Shown in pieces: positions 47,686 to 59,026 of a stretch of DNA of 64,000 nt. The notes beneath the pieces are model-generated. The model had not been told where the DNA came from, made no database searches, and saw nothing but the letters and a program-made list of their open reading frames with translations. Numbering within the stretch: position 1 is the first letter of the stretch; every line of letters begins with the position of its first letter. The DNA is from Paraphysomonas bandaiensis. Its lineage: Eukaryota > Chrysophyceae. Position numbers and translations under genes: made by a program. The stretch is taken from NCBI GenBank assembly GCA_965644295.1, contig CBFFRP010000431.1:1-64000 (forward strand), written 5' to 3'.

Positions 47686-49168
47686 ATGGGTGCTAGTGGA
47701 TCTGTGTCTGACCCCACTCTAGGAGTACAGACTGAAAATGTTGTTCTTGAAGAGGGGCAAATGGCAGATCCTAAATCAATACATGTTCCAGTCATCAAAG
47801 GAACGCCTGCAACAAGAAATGGCTTCGAGATAGGATATAAGATTGGAGAGTAAGTTTTATGTTATGTTGAACACAATGGCACTGATAGTAATTTTCTTCT
47901 AGAGGATCCTTTGCGATCGTACGACTGGGCACATCGTATAAAACAAAGAAAAAGGTTGCTATAAAGGAGGTATACACACCTGACCTTTTGAGTGAGCAAC
48001 TCGATGACCTCAATAAAGAAATGAATATACTATCTCAATTACGACACAACAATATAGTACAGCTCTATGAAGTATACCGCGAGGATAATCGTGTCTACAT
48101 GGTACGTGCTAACTAATCCCTTACACTGAGTATTTATGGTGTGGTAGATACTCGAGTTTCTATCTGGTGGAGAGCTGTTTGATGCGATATGTGAGCAAGA
48201 GTACTATAAAGAAGGGGATGCGAGGAGGATTATGAAAAGCATAACCTACGCCATACTATATATGCATAGACATGGGGTGATGCATCGTGAGTTTTATGTT
48301 GTGTACAATATATTATTGCGTTAACACTTGTGTTACATGTTCAGGCGACTTGAAGCCAGAGAACCTCGTGCTAGTATCTAATAGAACTGATACCGATGTC
48401 AAGCTGATTGATTTTGGCTTCGTAACTCGATTTGGCCCAGATGTGGAGAAAGAGACACGTCTCTGTGGAACCCCCGGATACATCGCGCCCGAAATGCTTA
48501 ACGAGACTCCTTACGGCGGGGAGGTGGATGTGTGGAGTCTAGGAGTGATTCTTTATGTATTGCTTGCTGGAATCCCTCCTTTTCCAACAGAGAATAGTGA
48601 GGAACTAGTAGAGTCTATTCGGGTAATGCCATGTTCGGTACATATGTATACCTTATTCATGTTCGGTTGCAGACTGCTAATTATAGTTACCCTGATGAAT
48701 ATTGGGAAGATGTCAGTGACCTAGCTAAGGGGCTGATAGACAACATGCTAGTGTTGGATCAGGAAAAACGCTACACTATAGAGCTGGTTCTCAATCATCC
48801 GTGGATGAACGATGGGGAAGTCGGCAATCGGTATAGACGCTCTCTTGGTTCACTGCTTCCGGTTAAGTGTTATGTGATTTAGGGACATCACGAAGAACCT
48901 CGCTGCGATGAAGGAATGGAACGCCGGCCGCAAGATGATTGTATCCGCCTTGGCTGTAAAGTCTTGTGTGAAGTTTAACCTGGCTGGCAAGCGGTATCGA
49001 GATGGTCTTCTGCACGCAGCTCGACGAGCGAAGGAACTTGAGAGTAAAGGTATCCCATGGGATCTACCCGGAGAGGAGATCAAGCGCAGGGAATCGGAGT
49101 TTGTTATGAATAGGAGTGAGTCGTATGCAGTGACAGAACAGACATCAGCCCTAAGCGCAACAAATTGA
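47686..49168 (+). CDS. CaMK-type Ser/Thr protein kinase B, paralogue of A
   Basis: Six exons (47686-47849, 47903-48101, 48148-48286, 48345-48622, 48673-48830, 48883-49168) join to 407 residues. Intron positions and phases correspond one for one with kinase A, showing descent from a single gene by inverted duplication. MGASGSVS is an N-myristoylation site, here without the neighbouring Cys. Core motifs: YKIGEGSFAIVRL, VAIKEV, HRDLKPENLVL, IDFGFV, GTPGYIAPEML and HPWM. The tail (RDITKNLAAMKEWNAGRKM ... SKGIPWDLPGEEI) mirrors kinase A (SKGIPW versus EKGISW). A Ca/calmodulin-type helical autoinhibitory role for the tail is possible but not proven. No EF-hands. Confidence 0.88.
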
Positions 49169-49559
49169 GTGGTACTTCGCGCCTGTCCGGGCATATTTCT
49201 AGTTTTACGGGGGCGGTCTGCCAAACTTTCGTGCGAATTGATTCGCCTTTAAGTTTCAGTTTCGATGTCTTTGTTCATGTGTTCCCTGTGATATCGCGTT
49301 TGCGTTTACACTTATATTTGTGAAATTCGTTATTTTTTACGGTCTAGATAGTTGTTCGAAGCCAATCATTGAGTATTACCTACAAACTAATCTGAATTTG
49401 GCCTGGTTTGGTAGTAATGCATATGCTGAATATATAATATAATTACAGTTTAACTTCTTTGAATGGATTTCTAGTTTAGGTTTGCATACAATTCTTATTT
49501 CTCCAGGTTGTATAAATTCTAGTTTGTGAACTCTGAACTATGCGCATCACACGGTATAT
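49169..49559. other. 3' spacer of kinase B
   Basis: AT-rich 3' flank; no gene or repeat recognised before the retroelement remnant. Confidence 0.5.
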
Positions 49560-50002
49560 TGAGTATTGCGATTAAAACGACGCCGTCTCCGGCAACTCTA
49601 CCTATGCCTGAGGCCCAAACGGTGCACTGAGACAACGCCACTTTCCACCTCACCACCCACCTCTCAGCACACACATCTAGCACTCTGTACACTCAGGACC
49701 TTAATACAGAACCTGTACCTCAGAGCCTGGTGGAATCTCACCCCAAGGGGAGACCCTCTGATAACACGCTCCAGTGAGTCCTAGGACACACGATCATGGC
49801 GAACCTCGCAATCAACATTAAGAACGGAAGTGGTCGCACCTTGGTGCTTGCGGCGACGCACAAGCAGCTTCTGTAGCACTAATAGAGGATAATAGAATTT
49901 GTACTGATTAGTTACGGGTAGAGGTCTAAATAGTATGTCTAGCATACAACTAGCCACTACGTTGGTGTAGGTTTTTAACGCCTATTGCTAAATAATAAGA
50001 CT
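49560..50002 (+). mobile_element. 5'-truncated remnant of the RNase H retroelement family
   Basis: 49575-49784 encodes RRRLRQLYL ... THLALCTLRTLIQN, clearly related to the RRRLRQLYL ... LGALRTLIQN tail of the element at 2.5-4.9 kb. 49836-49869 is the GC-rich family core. 49978-50002 is the terminal motif on the minus strand (aacgcctattgctaaataat). Only the 3' end is present. It lies in a tail-to-tail gap. Confidence 0.75.
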
Positions 50003-50012
50003 TTTAATATAT

Positions 50013-50200
50013 CTCAGCAACATCTGTTTATCATATTATATTCACAAGTCACTCTTATATTTATTTAGTCACACATCAGTAACCTGAATTACCTACTTTA
50101 TCAGCTACACCTATGAGTTTGTTGCACACTATCAACTCATTGCGAATGCACAATTGAATCATACTGCAGAACTCAACATTGGTAACTGATATGATATCAA
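50013..50200 (+). repeat. Dispersed repeat, second copy
   Basis: Matches 40143-40350 with small gaps; shared stretches include agcaacatctgtttatcata, tagtcacacatcagtaac and actgcagaactcaaca. It directly follows the terminal motif of the neighbouring remnant, whereas at 40 kb it precedes the motif. Confidence 0.7.
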
Positions 50201-51067
50201 TCTAGGGAATGAATGAATGATAGTTTTTACTTATTGAGTGAGTTCAGCGTTCAGTTACTTAAGCTTTACTCATACTAGTGTCTAGTCCTGATACGGCAAG
50301 GCGTACTTCTGGGAGTGTTGGCATATATAATGTGTACGTACTTGAAGGTTGCTGAAGTCTATCGGTGGTAGCTCTGTAGCTAATCCTATATTCTGTATTC
50401 TATGTAGCAATGAAATACAAAATACTTAATCGACAGGGCTGCAATAATAGCAGTAGCTATTAAGTATACATCTTAAATATTGTAGCTGTTATATATGATT
50501 TGCAGAATAAAATATTGATTGGTGTGTTTCCGCAATCACAATGCTACAACATCATAATTTATTTCACTATATCTCTACTAACATAATTCAGTCAGTTCTG
50601 TGCTAATAAAAGTATAATTTTACAGTATTGACGTATTGACTATTAGTCATTATTTTAATAGTTATGATGTTTGAGAGAAGTTTATAGTAATTAAGTTGGA
50701 TAGACTCTTTATTATAATTGGATACACAATTGTGTGTGTTGTTCCCGATCCCTGTTAGAGAGCCATACGTATTCCAACACTCAGGTGTGTGGGCATCACC
50801 ACCACACACCACGCCTATGTCATCTCCTTATATCATAATGGCTCAATATACCTTTTTTGCTACATATGATTAAGTAGGTAGTTTACGTGTACAGTTTATA
50901 TAATCATACAACACTTCTCAGAGTTCACGCAAAAAATTTGTTCCAACTCGTATATATATATCGATACATGCTTTAAAATATATCAACATTATATAGAAAA
51001 AAGTGGGCAAACTCACAACATGGAGCGGCACTCTCACATAGTACACATATTAACACATAGCTCTATA
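50201..51067. other. Intergenic AT-rich region
   Basis: No gene supported between the repeats and the 3' end of the USP-like gene. A 69-codon minus frame at 50603-50812 shows no features. Confidence 0.5.
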
Positions 51068-52487
51068 TTACCAAGCTTCACCCAAAACAGGGCTTGTTTT
51101 TTTCGTCCTATCCAAACAAGAAAAGTGGAGGCTGTCAAACACTTCATATTTCTTTGATATCGAGTCCTGAAATATAGGGTTAAGTATCGTTGGTCGACTG
51201 TGCTGTCGGAAAGCTTACCTGTTCATAGTACAATATAACGGCATGACCCGAACAAACTTCTCGTTCGCCTAATGATACGACTTTCGCTTCGTTGAAAAAA
51301 GATGGAATCACAGCATTCCTGAAGAGCAACATCAGAGACTAAAATGCAATAAAACGCAGTACCATTCCTGGGTGAGCGGACTCCTGACACCAGAGAAATA
51401 GCTTTTATGATGTGGACTAATTACATGTTCATATGTTACACAGCGAAGGTTATATAGTGATTCTATAGCGCCATCTGGCCCGTCCGATAGAAGGGGAGAT
51501 ATGTCCAAACCCGTAACTGGAAAATCTAGTGTTCGAGTCGGAACTGGACCAGTTTCACTTTGTTATCAATAGCAAGTAAGCACATAGGCACAATGCTAAA
51601 CTTCGTTGCTTACCGCTCGAGGTACATCACCAGAAGGTTAGGTAGCTTCATTACTCGTCGTTGGAGGGTTTTTATAGCCCCTTCACAACATAATTTATCC
51701 TATACAGAGTAAACTACGAGGCGGATTTGCTATAAAAAGCACTCACTTGGCAGCCGGGGACATTGACAGGTTCCGTGAACCGGCGCAAACATGCGGAAAG
51801 AGTAGATTCTTGATAGACAGGAATTTCTAACATTGTCCACGGCTCATATGTTGTGTGCTCTTGACCACAGCAGTTGCACCGTGAAAGCACGGAGTATATC
51901 CCCATGCACTCGTTGAAGCAAACATTGGAGTCTTGTGTTGGAGAAAAGTAGCACTCAAGAAAACTTCGTATAGAACCACTCTTGAACATACCCTGCATAT
52001 TTGACTCTCGCCATCGACACAAAGCTTCGTCGTGCATGTGATCTAATAACTGTGCCAGACAGTTTCGTGCTAGTTTGTCGTTGGTAATGTGGTTCACCGA
52101 CGTCATATTCTGTAGTACTTCATCCCTCAAATAGGTGAAATACATAGTCTCCACAGAACTCATATCAATCCATATATCGATCAAGGAAAGTTTTAGCATA
52201 TTTATAAGCTCAGAGGCTGGTTTGTTGCCACAATTATCGTGATTAAGGAAGTGATCTATAACAACAGGAGTGTTGAGCAGGCAGAGTATAATACTGTTAG
52301 CATAGGAATGCTTCCCATCAGTGTATATACGCACACAGCCAGGTGGTCCATGACAACTAGAGTCTTCAAAATCAATAGATGTTCCTCGTGCATTACTGCA
52401 AGTGGGTGTATACTTTTTCACAGTTGTATCATTATGTTTTCCATTCCCAACAGCCAGAGGAGAGGAGACAGATGAACCGATACCCAT
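51068..52487 (-). CDS. USP-like deubiquitinase fold lacking the catalytic cysteine
   Basis: Exons 52487-51747, 51699-51614, 51557-51425, 51318-51219 and 51166-51068 are supported. The junction between 51425 and 51318 is unresolved: it needs a tiny extra exon or contains a frame lesion. The start MGIGSSVS is myristoylation-like. The Cys box reads GKHSYANSIILCLLN where active USPs have GNTCYMNS, so the nucleophile is replaced by Ser. Zinc-ribbon cysteines are present (RCNCCGQEHTTYEPW; DKLCCEGAIKTLQRR), followed by LPNLLVMYLER, TLDFPVTGLDI and SLYNLRCVTYEH (end of the His box). The usual G-H-Y after it is not seen. The last part, HAVILYYEQ, resembles the closing AYVLFY. It is likely a ubiquitin-binding pseudoprotease or a decaying gene. 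Confidence 0.75.
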
Positions 52488-53162
52488 TGTAGGTTCACTG
52501 TGTTACCAGGTAACTCCAGAATGATTCCAATTAAAGAAATATCCGTCTATATATTCATTTTCTTACAACTTAATAGATGAGATGGACTGAAGTATATGTA
52601 TGTATGTCATTGATGAAGTTTACATACGTACAGCCGCACTCTCAAGCCCTCAGTCTCCTCCCTTCATCTTCCCATAACACCAACAGAAATCCGAAATCCA
52701 AAAATACCAACATACGTCATATAAAGAAATGTCTTCAACGGTTGCTTGCCTGACGGCCGGTCAAGTACCGGTATACGGGTTACAGACACACCAGAAATTA
52801 TTTGAATATTTCTTTAAAAAGAAAAAACGTCCGTTTTTTTGTATAGCAGAGAGAGGCAGAGAGTACTGCACGGTACTGTACACAGAGATGCTGTATATGA
52901 GTATACGATACGAGCGAGTCGGAAGCAACGGTTTTTAATAGCTACTGTAGGTGTTAGTGAACTCTCCATGGTCTTGAAGTATATGTTATGAATGCATCAG
53001 CTCATAGTGATATCAATAAATAAACTCATTACGATTTGATTGTGGTGCATTCCATAAGTAGAATTGTCACCACAGATTCTCTCGGCTTTGAAAGAAGTTT
53101 ACGGGATAGAACTAGACTTAACACTATAGTATTATTATTATTGTTTACTTGTTCATTTCACC
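52488..53162. promoter_or_regulatory. Shared divergent 5' region (USP-like / kinesin)
   Basis: 675-bp head-to-head spacer. Palindromic cacggtactgtacac at about 52868-52882 and other GTAC words recall the tracts at other divergent starts. No gene supported. Confidence 0.45.
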
Positions 53163-56100
53163 ATGCATCGTATTATTAGTGACTATACTAACGTAGAAAC
53201 GAGCTCCAACATCAAAGTGTATGTCAGAGCACGTCCACCGGAAGATAATGCCCTTAAAATTGACTTCATAGACACGAAAAGTGATCCGGAGCATAAAAGG
53301 ATAGTCATCAAAGATCCGGACACGAACAATAAGAAGTACAGTGAAGTTGTTTTCCAATTTGATAAAATATTCTGGGTGGAAGCTCAACAAATTGAATTGT
53401 TCAACACAGTATGTCGTCCACAGGTCTTTCAAGTTAATGACAGCTACTGGATGCTCGTCTCATGTTCTTATTTCAGGTGGATCATGTTCTACGTGGCTAC
53501 AACGCTTGCTGCTTCGCGTATGGACAAACTGGTAGCGGGTTAGTAGTATGCGTTCCAGTATGTGATATTAGCTCACTTTTTACATTTTCGTTCAGCAAAA
53601 CGTATAGTATGTTTGGCGAATCAGGTGAACTACGAGGAATGATACCACGATCTGTGGAGTATTTATTCGAAACATTAGCTTCGAAGGATGGTGAGAGTGA
53701 ATACTCCTTGTCTTGCACATTCCTAGAAATCTACAACGATGCTGTTCGAGACCTCGGAAAAGCCTATCTTGTGGCAAGTGGCATGGGCGCACAGGGAACT
53801 GATTTCATTCACGAAAAGACATCTGACCTATTCCATAGCATTAGCAAGAAGCGCCAGGACTCGTACTATGCTCCAGCATTTAAGCGTGTGTTGGCAAACT
53901 CATCTCTGAATAGCACTGCCTTCGCAGACTTAATGAATCAACCAGGCTTGCGGTCTGTTCAAGAAGAGTATCTCTCGATGCACTATGATATTAGAGAGGA
54001 TGGAGAGGGCAATGTGTTCGTTAAAGACCTCTCGAATATACGAATATCAACTATCGCTGAGGTTATGGCAGTAATTAACATGGGCCTGAAGGTCCGTGCA
54101 ACCCACGAGACGAAGATGAATAATACCTCATCGCGATCGCATACAGTTTTTACTATTACAGTGTTGCAACGAGATAGAGCGTCCGGTGCCTCAGTATCTG
54201 GAATGCTTAATCTGGTAGACTTAGCAGGAAGTGAGCGACTCAAAAAGAGTGAAAGTCAGGGTGCACGGCTAAAGGAGGCGCTTCATATAAACACCAGTCT
54301 GACTGCACTAGGGAAGGTGGTGATGGCTCTGGAACAGGCTGCAGACAAGCAACACGTGCCCTATCGTGATTCAAAGCTTACTCGCATCCTTCAGAATAGT
54401 TTAGGCGGTAATTCGTACACGACCTTGATGGCTGCGATTCACCCGTGTCCCGCCTATTATGACGAGTGTCTTTCCACTCTTCAGTTTGCAAACCGATGTA
54501 GAAACGTGACCAACAACCCTCGCGTTAACTATGTCGGTGGAAGCGAGATGGAAGACAAGGACAGGAAGATTAAGCGCCTTATGGAGGAAATAGTACAGTT
54601 GAGGGCGAAATTGGCACAGTATGAGCGCGGAGGGGGGGCAGCTGGAGCTTTCACTGGGATAGCATTGGCAGAGAAAATTCAAGTGATACTTAAGAAGGTC
54701 GGAATATCTGCCTCGATAGGAGCGGATGGGTCGCTGAAAATGGAAGATGGTCGCACTGTGTCTCTCGAAGAACTCAATGATGTTGCAATTGCGGGTAACC
54801 CTGAAGCTGAGGAGAAATATCAAGCTGAGACAGTCAAAACGGTATGTGTTCTATCTCCTAACACACAATTATATAACCTGACAAATGAATTTTATTGGTT
54901 TTGTAGAGTGGTGGAAGATCAACCGAAAAACTGAATATCATAATATCCGAGCTTGAGAGTGCGAACGCTGAATTGAGACTTAAGTATAAAGCGAAAAAGC
55001 AGCAAGCAGAGGAGATCGGAAAGGAATTCGAGCAGCTGAACAACGAGTTTAATCGTTGTCGACAGGATTGGCAGCATAAAGAGTACGAACTGAGAAAAAA
55101 CAGTCAAGCAACGTCTACGCATGCGAAGGGTATTGAGAGTCTTCTGAAATCGAAGCATGAAGCCACTTATGCTGAACTAGTTGCGCGAAACCAAGAGTTG
55201 CTGGAACAGCAGCATGAATTGCTGAGGAGTATCCCTAAAAATCTAAAAACCCTGACAACTACCTCCAAGGTGGAGAAAGATAGGACCCAATACGAGATCG
55301 TTCAACCTATCAAGGAAGCATATGATAGACTCTTACAAGACATGGAAGCGTCACGACAAAAGGAGCTGGAGAATCAGAAACAACAGTTTGAGTATTACCT
55401 CAAAGCGAAGGATGACACTCTTAGAAATATGACTACGGCTTTCAATAAGTACCGGGAGAAAAAATCCGGTCAGCTCCGGAAATGCGAGCAAGAGATAGTA
55501 AAACTGTTCACTTACGCGGAAAAGCTAGAAGGCATTGTGAAAGCGGCGGAGGCAGGAAAGTTTTACATTCAACACACCCAGATCGCGGGTCGTGAGGCGG
55601 AGACAGGGGGAGGGGGGGGACTTTTAATACCTCAGGGTACACTGCCACGCAGACCAGGTGCGGATGTTACTGCTAGGGGGACCGAATTGGAGCTCTCTCA
55701 GCGAATTATGAATAAACACCTAGAGCGTATACGGAAGGACGAGAGAGTGAAGAACGAGGCCATGGAGGCCATTCTTCAACATCATGGGTCAGCAGACGAG
55801 AAAGCCGATAACGGGATTATAGATGAGGAACTACAGGAGCAAATACGAGGAATGATGACATCGCCGTCCATCGGAAGGGATTTGATTGCAACAGCCTCCT
55901 CGCAGGCTGCCACATCTCGTGCTGCAACGAAAGAGCCTTCGAAGAGACATACTTTGTTTGCTGCGCCCTCTCCTCGCTCTGCGAGAAGTGATACAGGTCC
56001 ACCTCCTGCTCCTAGAAGGCATACTGCTTTTACTCGAGCTTCCACGGTTCAGGGCCCTCCAGCTCGTGCTGCCCAGACTCTAAACCAGAACAAGACGGAC

Positions 56101-56746
56101 ACGGTAGCGAAGTCATCGCGCAGACCTTTTTCAGCCTCGCTGTCTAAGCAGGGCAGCTCTGTTCCTGTCACAGTGATTGAGTCTACTGACACCCAGGAAA
56201 ACTCTACTGCTGATCCTGACATATTTGCTGAGGATGGGAGTTACGACTACGTGTTTCCAAACTCCGAAGGCAAAGCAGACGCAACACAGCAAGGGGGGAA
56301 TGCAATGTTATTTTCACCCAGTAATAGCGCAACAGGGTCTAAAAGGCACCCAAAATCGTCGTCAAGTACTAATCAAGAAGTTATTGCATTGCGCAATGAA
56401 GTTGCTCAACTGAAAATGCGGATCGCCGAAATGGAAGAGGTTGGAATTAATATCCTTTATGGATTTTTATTTTAATTATGCTTTAGGTTGATAACGAGAA
56501 TATTTTAGACCAGATCGACGGAAATGAAACAATTGAATACATCCAGCAGTTGGAAAATGAGCGCTCAGTTTTGCGGAATTCTGTTCGTGAGACGTCAGCG
56601 CAATTGCAAAAGCTAAAGGTATGTTTCATTCATTTTTGCAAGCCTTGATGTAAATAGTTTCCTAGGTTGCAAATGCTTCTTTGACTCGACAATACGAGGC
56701 ACTACGGGTAAAATGTAAACGACCTTCGTCTGGTGCTAGAAAATAA
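53163..56746 (+). CDS. Kinesin motor protein, N-terminal motor with loop insertion
   Basis: Six exons (53163-53423, 53477-53538, 53596-54841, 54907-56439, 56487-56618, 56666-56746) join to 1104 residues. Motor motifs: [30 protein letters not shown] (P-loop, split by an intron), NNTSSRSHTVFTITV (switch I), LVDLAGSER (switch II), HINTSLTALGKVVMAL and YRDSKLTRILQNSLGG. Between EIYNDAVRDL and YDIREDGEGNVFVKDL lies a ~70-residue insertion (about residues 162-234), absent from ordinary kinesins. After the motor come a neck, coiled coils and a Ser/Pro-rich region with repeated RRHTAF/KRHTLF-like basic patches, ending in a short coiled coil and a basic tail. It is an N-terminal-motor, probably plus-end-directed kinesin; the subfamily cannot be assigned by eye. 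Confidence 0.9.
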
Positions 56747-56934
56747 ATAGTTTTATTTTAGGCTGTGGCCCATATAGTAGTTATATTTTATTAACCTCAA
56801 ACAATCTATTTTCAAAGTTGTGCTATTGTAACCATGATCCATTATCTATATCCCAAATGTACTTGTGATGTACGTTGCATTGGGCACATACTACACTACT
56901 ATATTCATAAAGAAAACTAATATGTGGAAGTGTT

Positions 56935-57409
56935 CTAGATAGTGTTTTAGTATTTAGTATAACCTAATCAGTGATTGGCGTTAAACGTTAAATTGGCTAA
57001 ATTGCAAGGAACAGATGTAGAGTGTAGAGGTGTTCTAGATAGGGAAAAATTTAATTTTGGCCCTTTTTGGCCCTCGGCCCGCATTTGGCCCTCTACTACA
57101 ACTAACAATAATAACAATAATTCTTAATTAAAAACACACACAACACACACTACAACCACAAGCAACAATAACGCACATAGCAAAGGGCAGTATTACGCAC
57201 AAAGCAAAGGGTCAAATTTAGCAAGAGTTATTAATATCTTAAGCAAGAGCAACTTTATACCAAAACATTTTTCGGAGCAAGAGCTGGCGGGCCGCAAAAA
57301 AACCTTATCCTAGATAGTGTTTTAGTATTTAGTATAACCTAATCAGTGATTGGCGTTAAACGTTAAATTGGCTAAATTGCAAGGAACAGATGTAGAGTGT
57401 AGAGGTGTT
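56935..57409. repeat. Identical 100-bp direct repeats flanking a 275-bp AC-rich segment
   Basis: Copies at 56935-57034 and 57310-57409 start ctagatagtgttttag and end gtagaggtgtt; I see no mismatch. The interior (57035-57309) starts ctagatagggaaaaattt, contains repeated gcacaaagcaaaggg and agcaagagc words, and ends ccgcaaaaaaaccttatc. It could be a recent partial tandem duplication or a small LTR-like insertion. No coding capacity. Confidence 0.9.
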
Positions 57410-57936
57410 TGTGTCGTTGTGTGTGTGCTATGAGCGAGGAACAGGGCGAACATTGGAAGTGAAACCCCTCAGTACCGACCAGTCACGGTAAAGCAACACT
57501 TGTTCGAAACTCTCTCATGCTATTGGGATCACATTTCAGCAAGCAAAGCAAAGTCGTTGTGGATCGGTTGACCGATGTGGGGAACCTGTAAACCGGATTC
57601 TATCAAGCTAATAAAAAATCTGAGATATATTTGCTTCGGTTCCGAAAGTTTTAGCACTGTACATAGTAATGTGACGACAACTACGATTGGTTATGGCCGC
57701 TAAAATGCTAGCTACAGAGGTTCAAATACTCATATATAAGGTAGATGAGCAAAGACGAACAGTATCGTCGTATATAACATAACGACTTCATCAGAACGAC
57801 GACGCATTATATTTACGATTGAATGAACGCGTTATTACTACAACATACGTCGTCCAAGTCCAATTACACCGCACTACTGGAGATGGTAACACACGACACC
57901 ACACTTCTGAGAGAAGCCAGCACTATGAATATGAAA
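57410..57936. other. Tail-to-tail spacer before eIF5A
   Basis: No gene or known repeat; the 3' flank of eIF5A on the minus strand. Confidence 0.5.
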
Positions 57937-58466
57937 TTATGCGCTCTCCTCCTTCATTGCGATAATCTGTTCGTGATCCATAGCTGAAAGAACAGAAATA
58001 ATGAGGGTCTTTCCGTCGTCGAATGCATCTCTAATTTGACGGGCAAACCCATCAGGAATATCGGGAAGCTTGATATCCTCACGGGTTTCGCCAGCCTCGT
58101 CCATAAGGGAGCAGAATCCATCGTCGGAGATGTCTATAAGGGTGTATTCTTTGCGGTTCACATTGGGGACATGAGTGTTGTGGGTGGAAGGGACGATATC
58201 CTCACACTTCTTGCCAGTGAAAATATCCACAGCAGTGAAGTTGCACTTAGCATGTCCGTGCTTACCAGTCTTAGAGGTGGACACATCAACAACTTTGCAA
58301 GGCTTTCCCTTGATGACGATGTATCTATAGACAAGAAGTTAGTGTTGCGATATGACATGTGGTGAAACCATTACCCGCCCTTGCGGATCTGACCGGCTTC
58401 CATGTTGTACACGGTAGAGGACCCGGCATCAGCGGTGGAGAAATCGTAGTCATCAATGTCACCCAT
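57937..58466 (-). CDS. EIF5A: Translation factor eIF5A
   Basis: Two exons (58466-58375 and 58324-57937) with a 50-nt intron give 159 residues. The protein starts MGDIDDYDFSTADAGSSTVY and passes through GQIRKGGYIVIKGKPCKVVD. It contains the strictly conserved hypusination loop STSKTGKHGHAKCNF, in which the Lys of KTGKHG is modified by deoxyhypusine synthase. The C-terminal OB fold (EYTLIDISDDGFCSLMDEAG ... LPDIPDGFARQIRDAFDDGK) is complete and of normal length. It relieves ribosome stalling, notably at proline-rich stretches. Confidence 0.97.
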
Positions 58467-59026
58467 CTTCGCAGTAATTAGCTTTCAAGCTCAATAATAA
58501 TGGTGTGAATTATGTATGTGTCTCCATACAACACACAGCCCACCAACACACCTCTCATTTTTTCTGTGTTTCGTGTGGTCCATTTGACACCACCTGTCCC
58601 TTCAAGATACTTTCCCGAAAGGTGAGGAAATGATGACTTCATTTCTCTTGTTGCTGATGATGATGGTGGTAATGGGGAAAACGGAGGAATGTAGTGAGGT
58701 AAAGTATATTTCACCTGAAGCACTGAAAACCTGAGAAAAATAGAAGGATTGTTAGAAAACGGGTGTTTCATATGCTATCGCTCATTAAATCCCAGTTTTT
58801 TAAACATCTAGGGAAAACTTCTAATATTTCCCCAAAATATTCAAAAAAAAGTCGAGTATGCCGTTAATAGACGGATGATGTTCCTGTATGTACACATACA
58901 TGTACATATAGAGGACTAAACACTGTTGTTGATGTTGTTTAAACCAGTCACTGATGTGATTGTTCTGTCTATTCTTCTGTTACTGTAGTATGTTACACTG
59001 AGCTGTCTATTATCTCAGTGTTTAAT
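58467..59026. promoter_or_regulatory. Shared divergent 5' region (eIF5A / membrane repeat protein)
   Basis: About 560 bp. A minus frame at 58478-58771 has no features and lies in the probable eIF5A 5' flank. tacacatacatgtacat near 58890 is palindromic. No gene supported. Confidence 0.45.
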
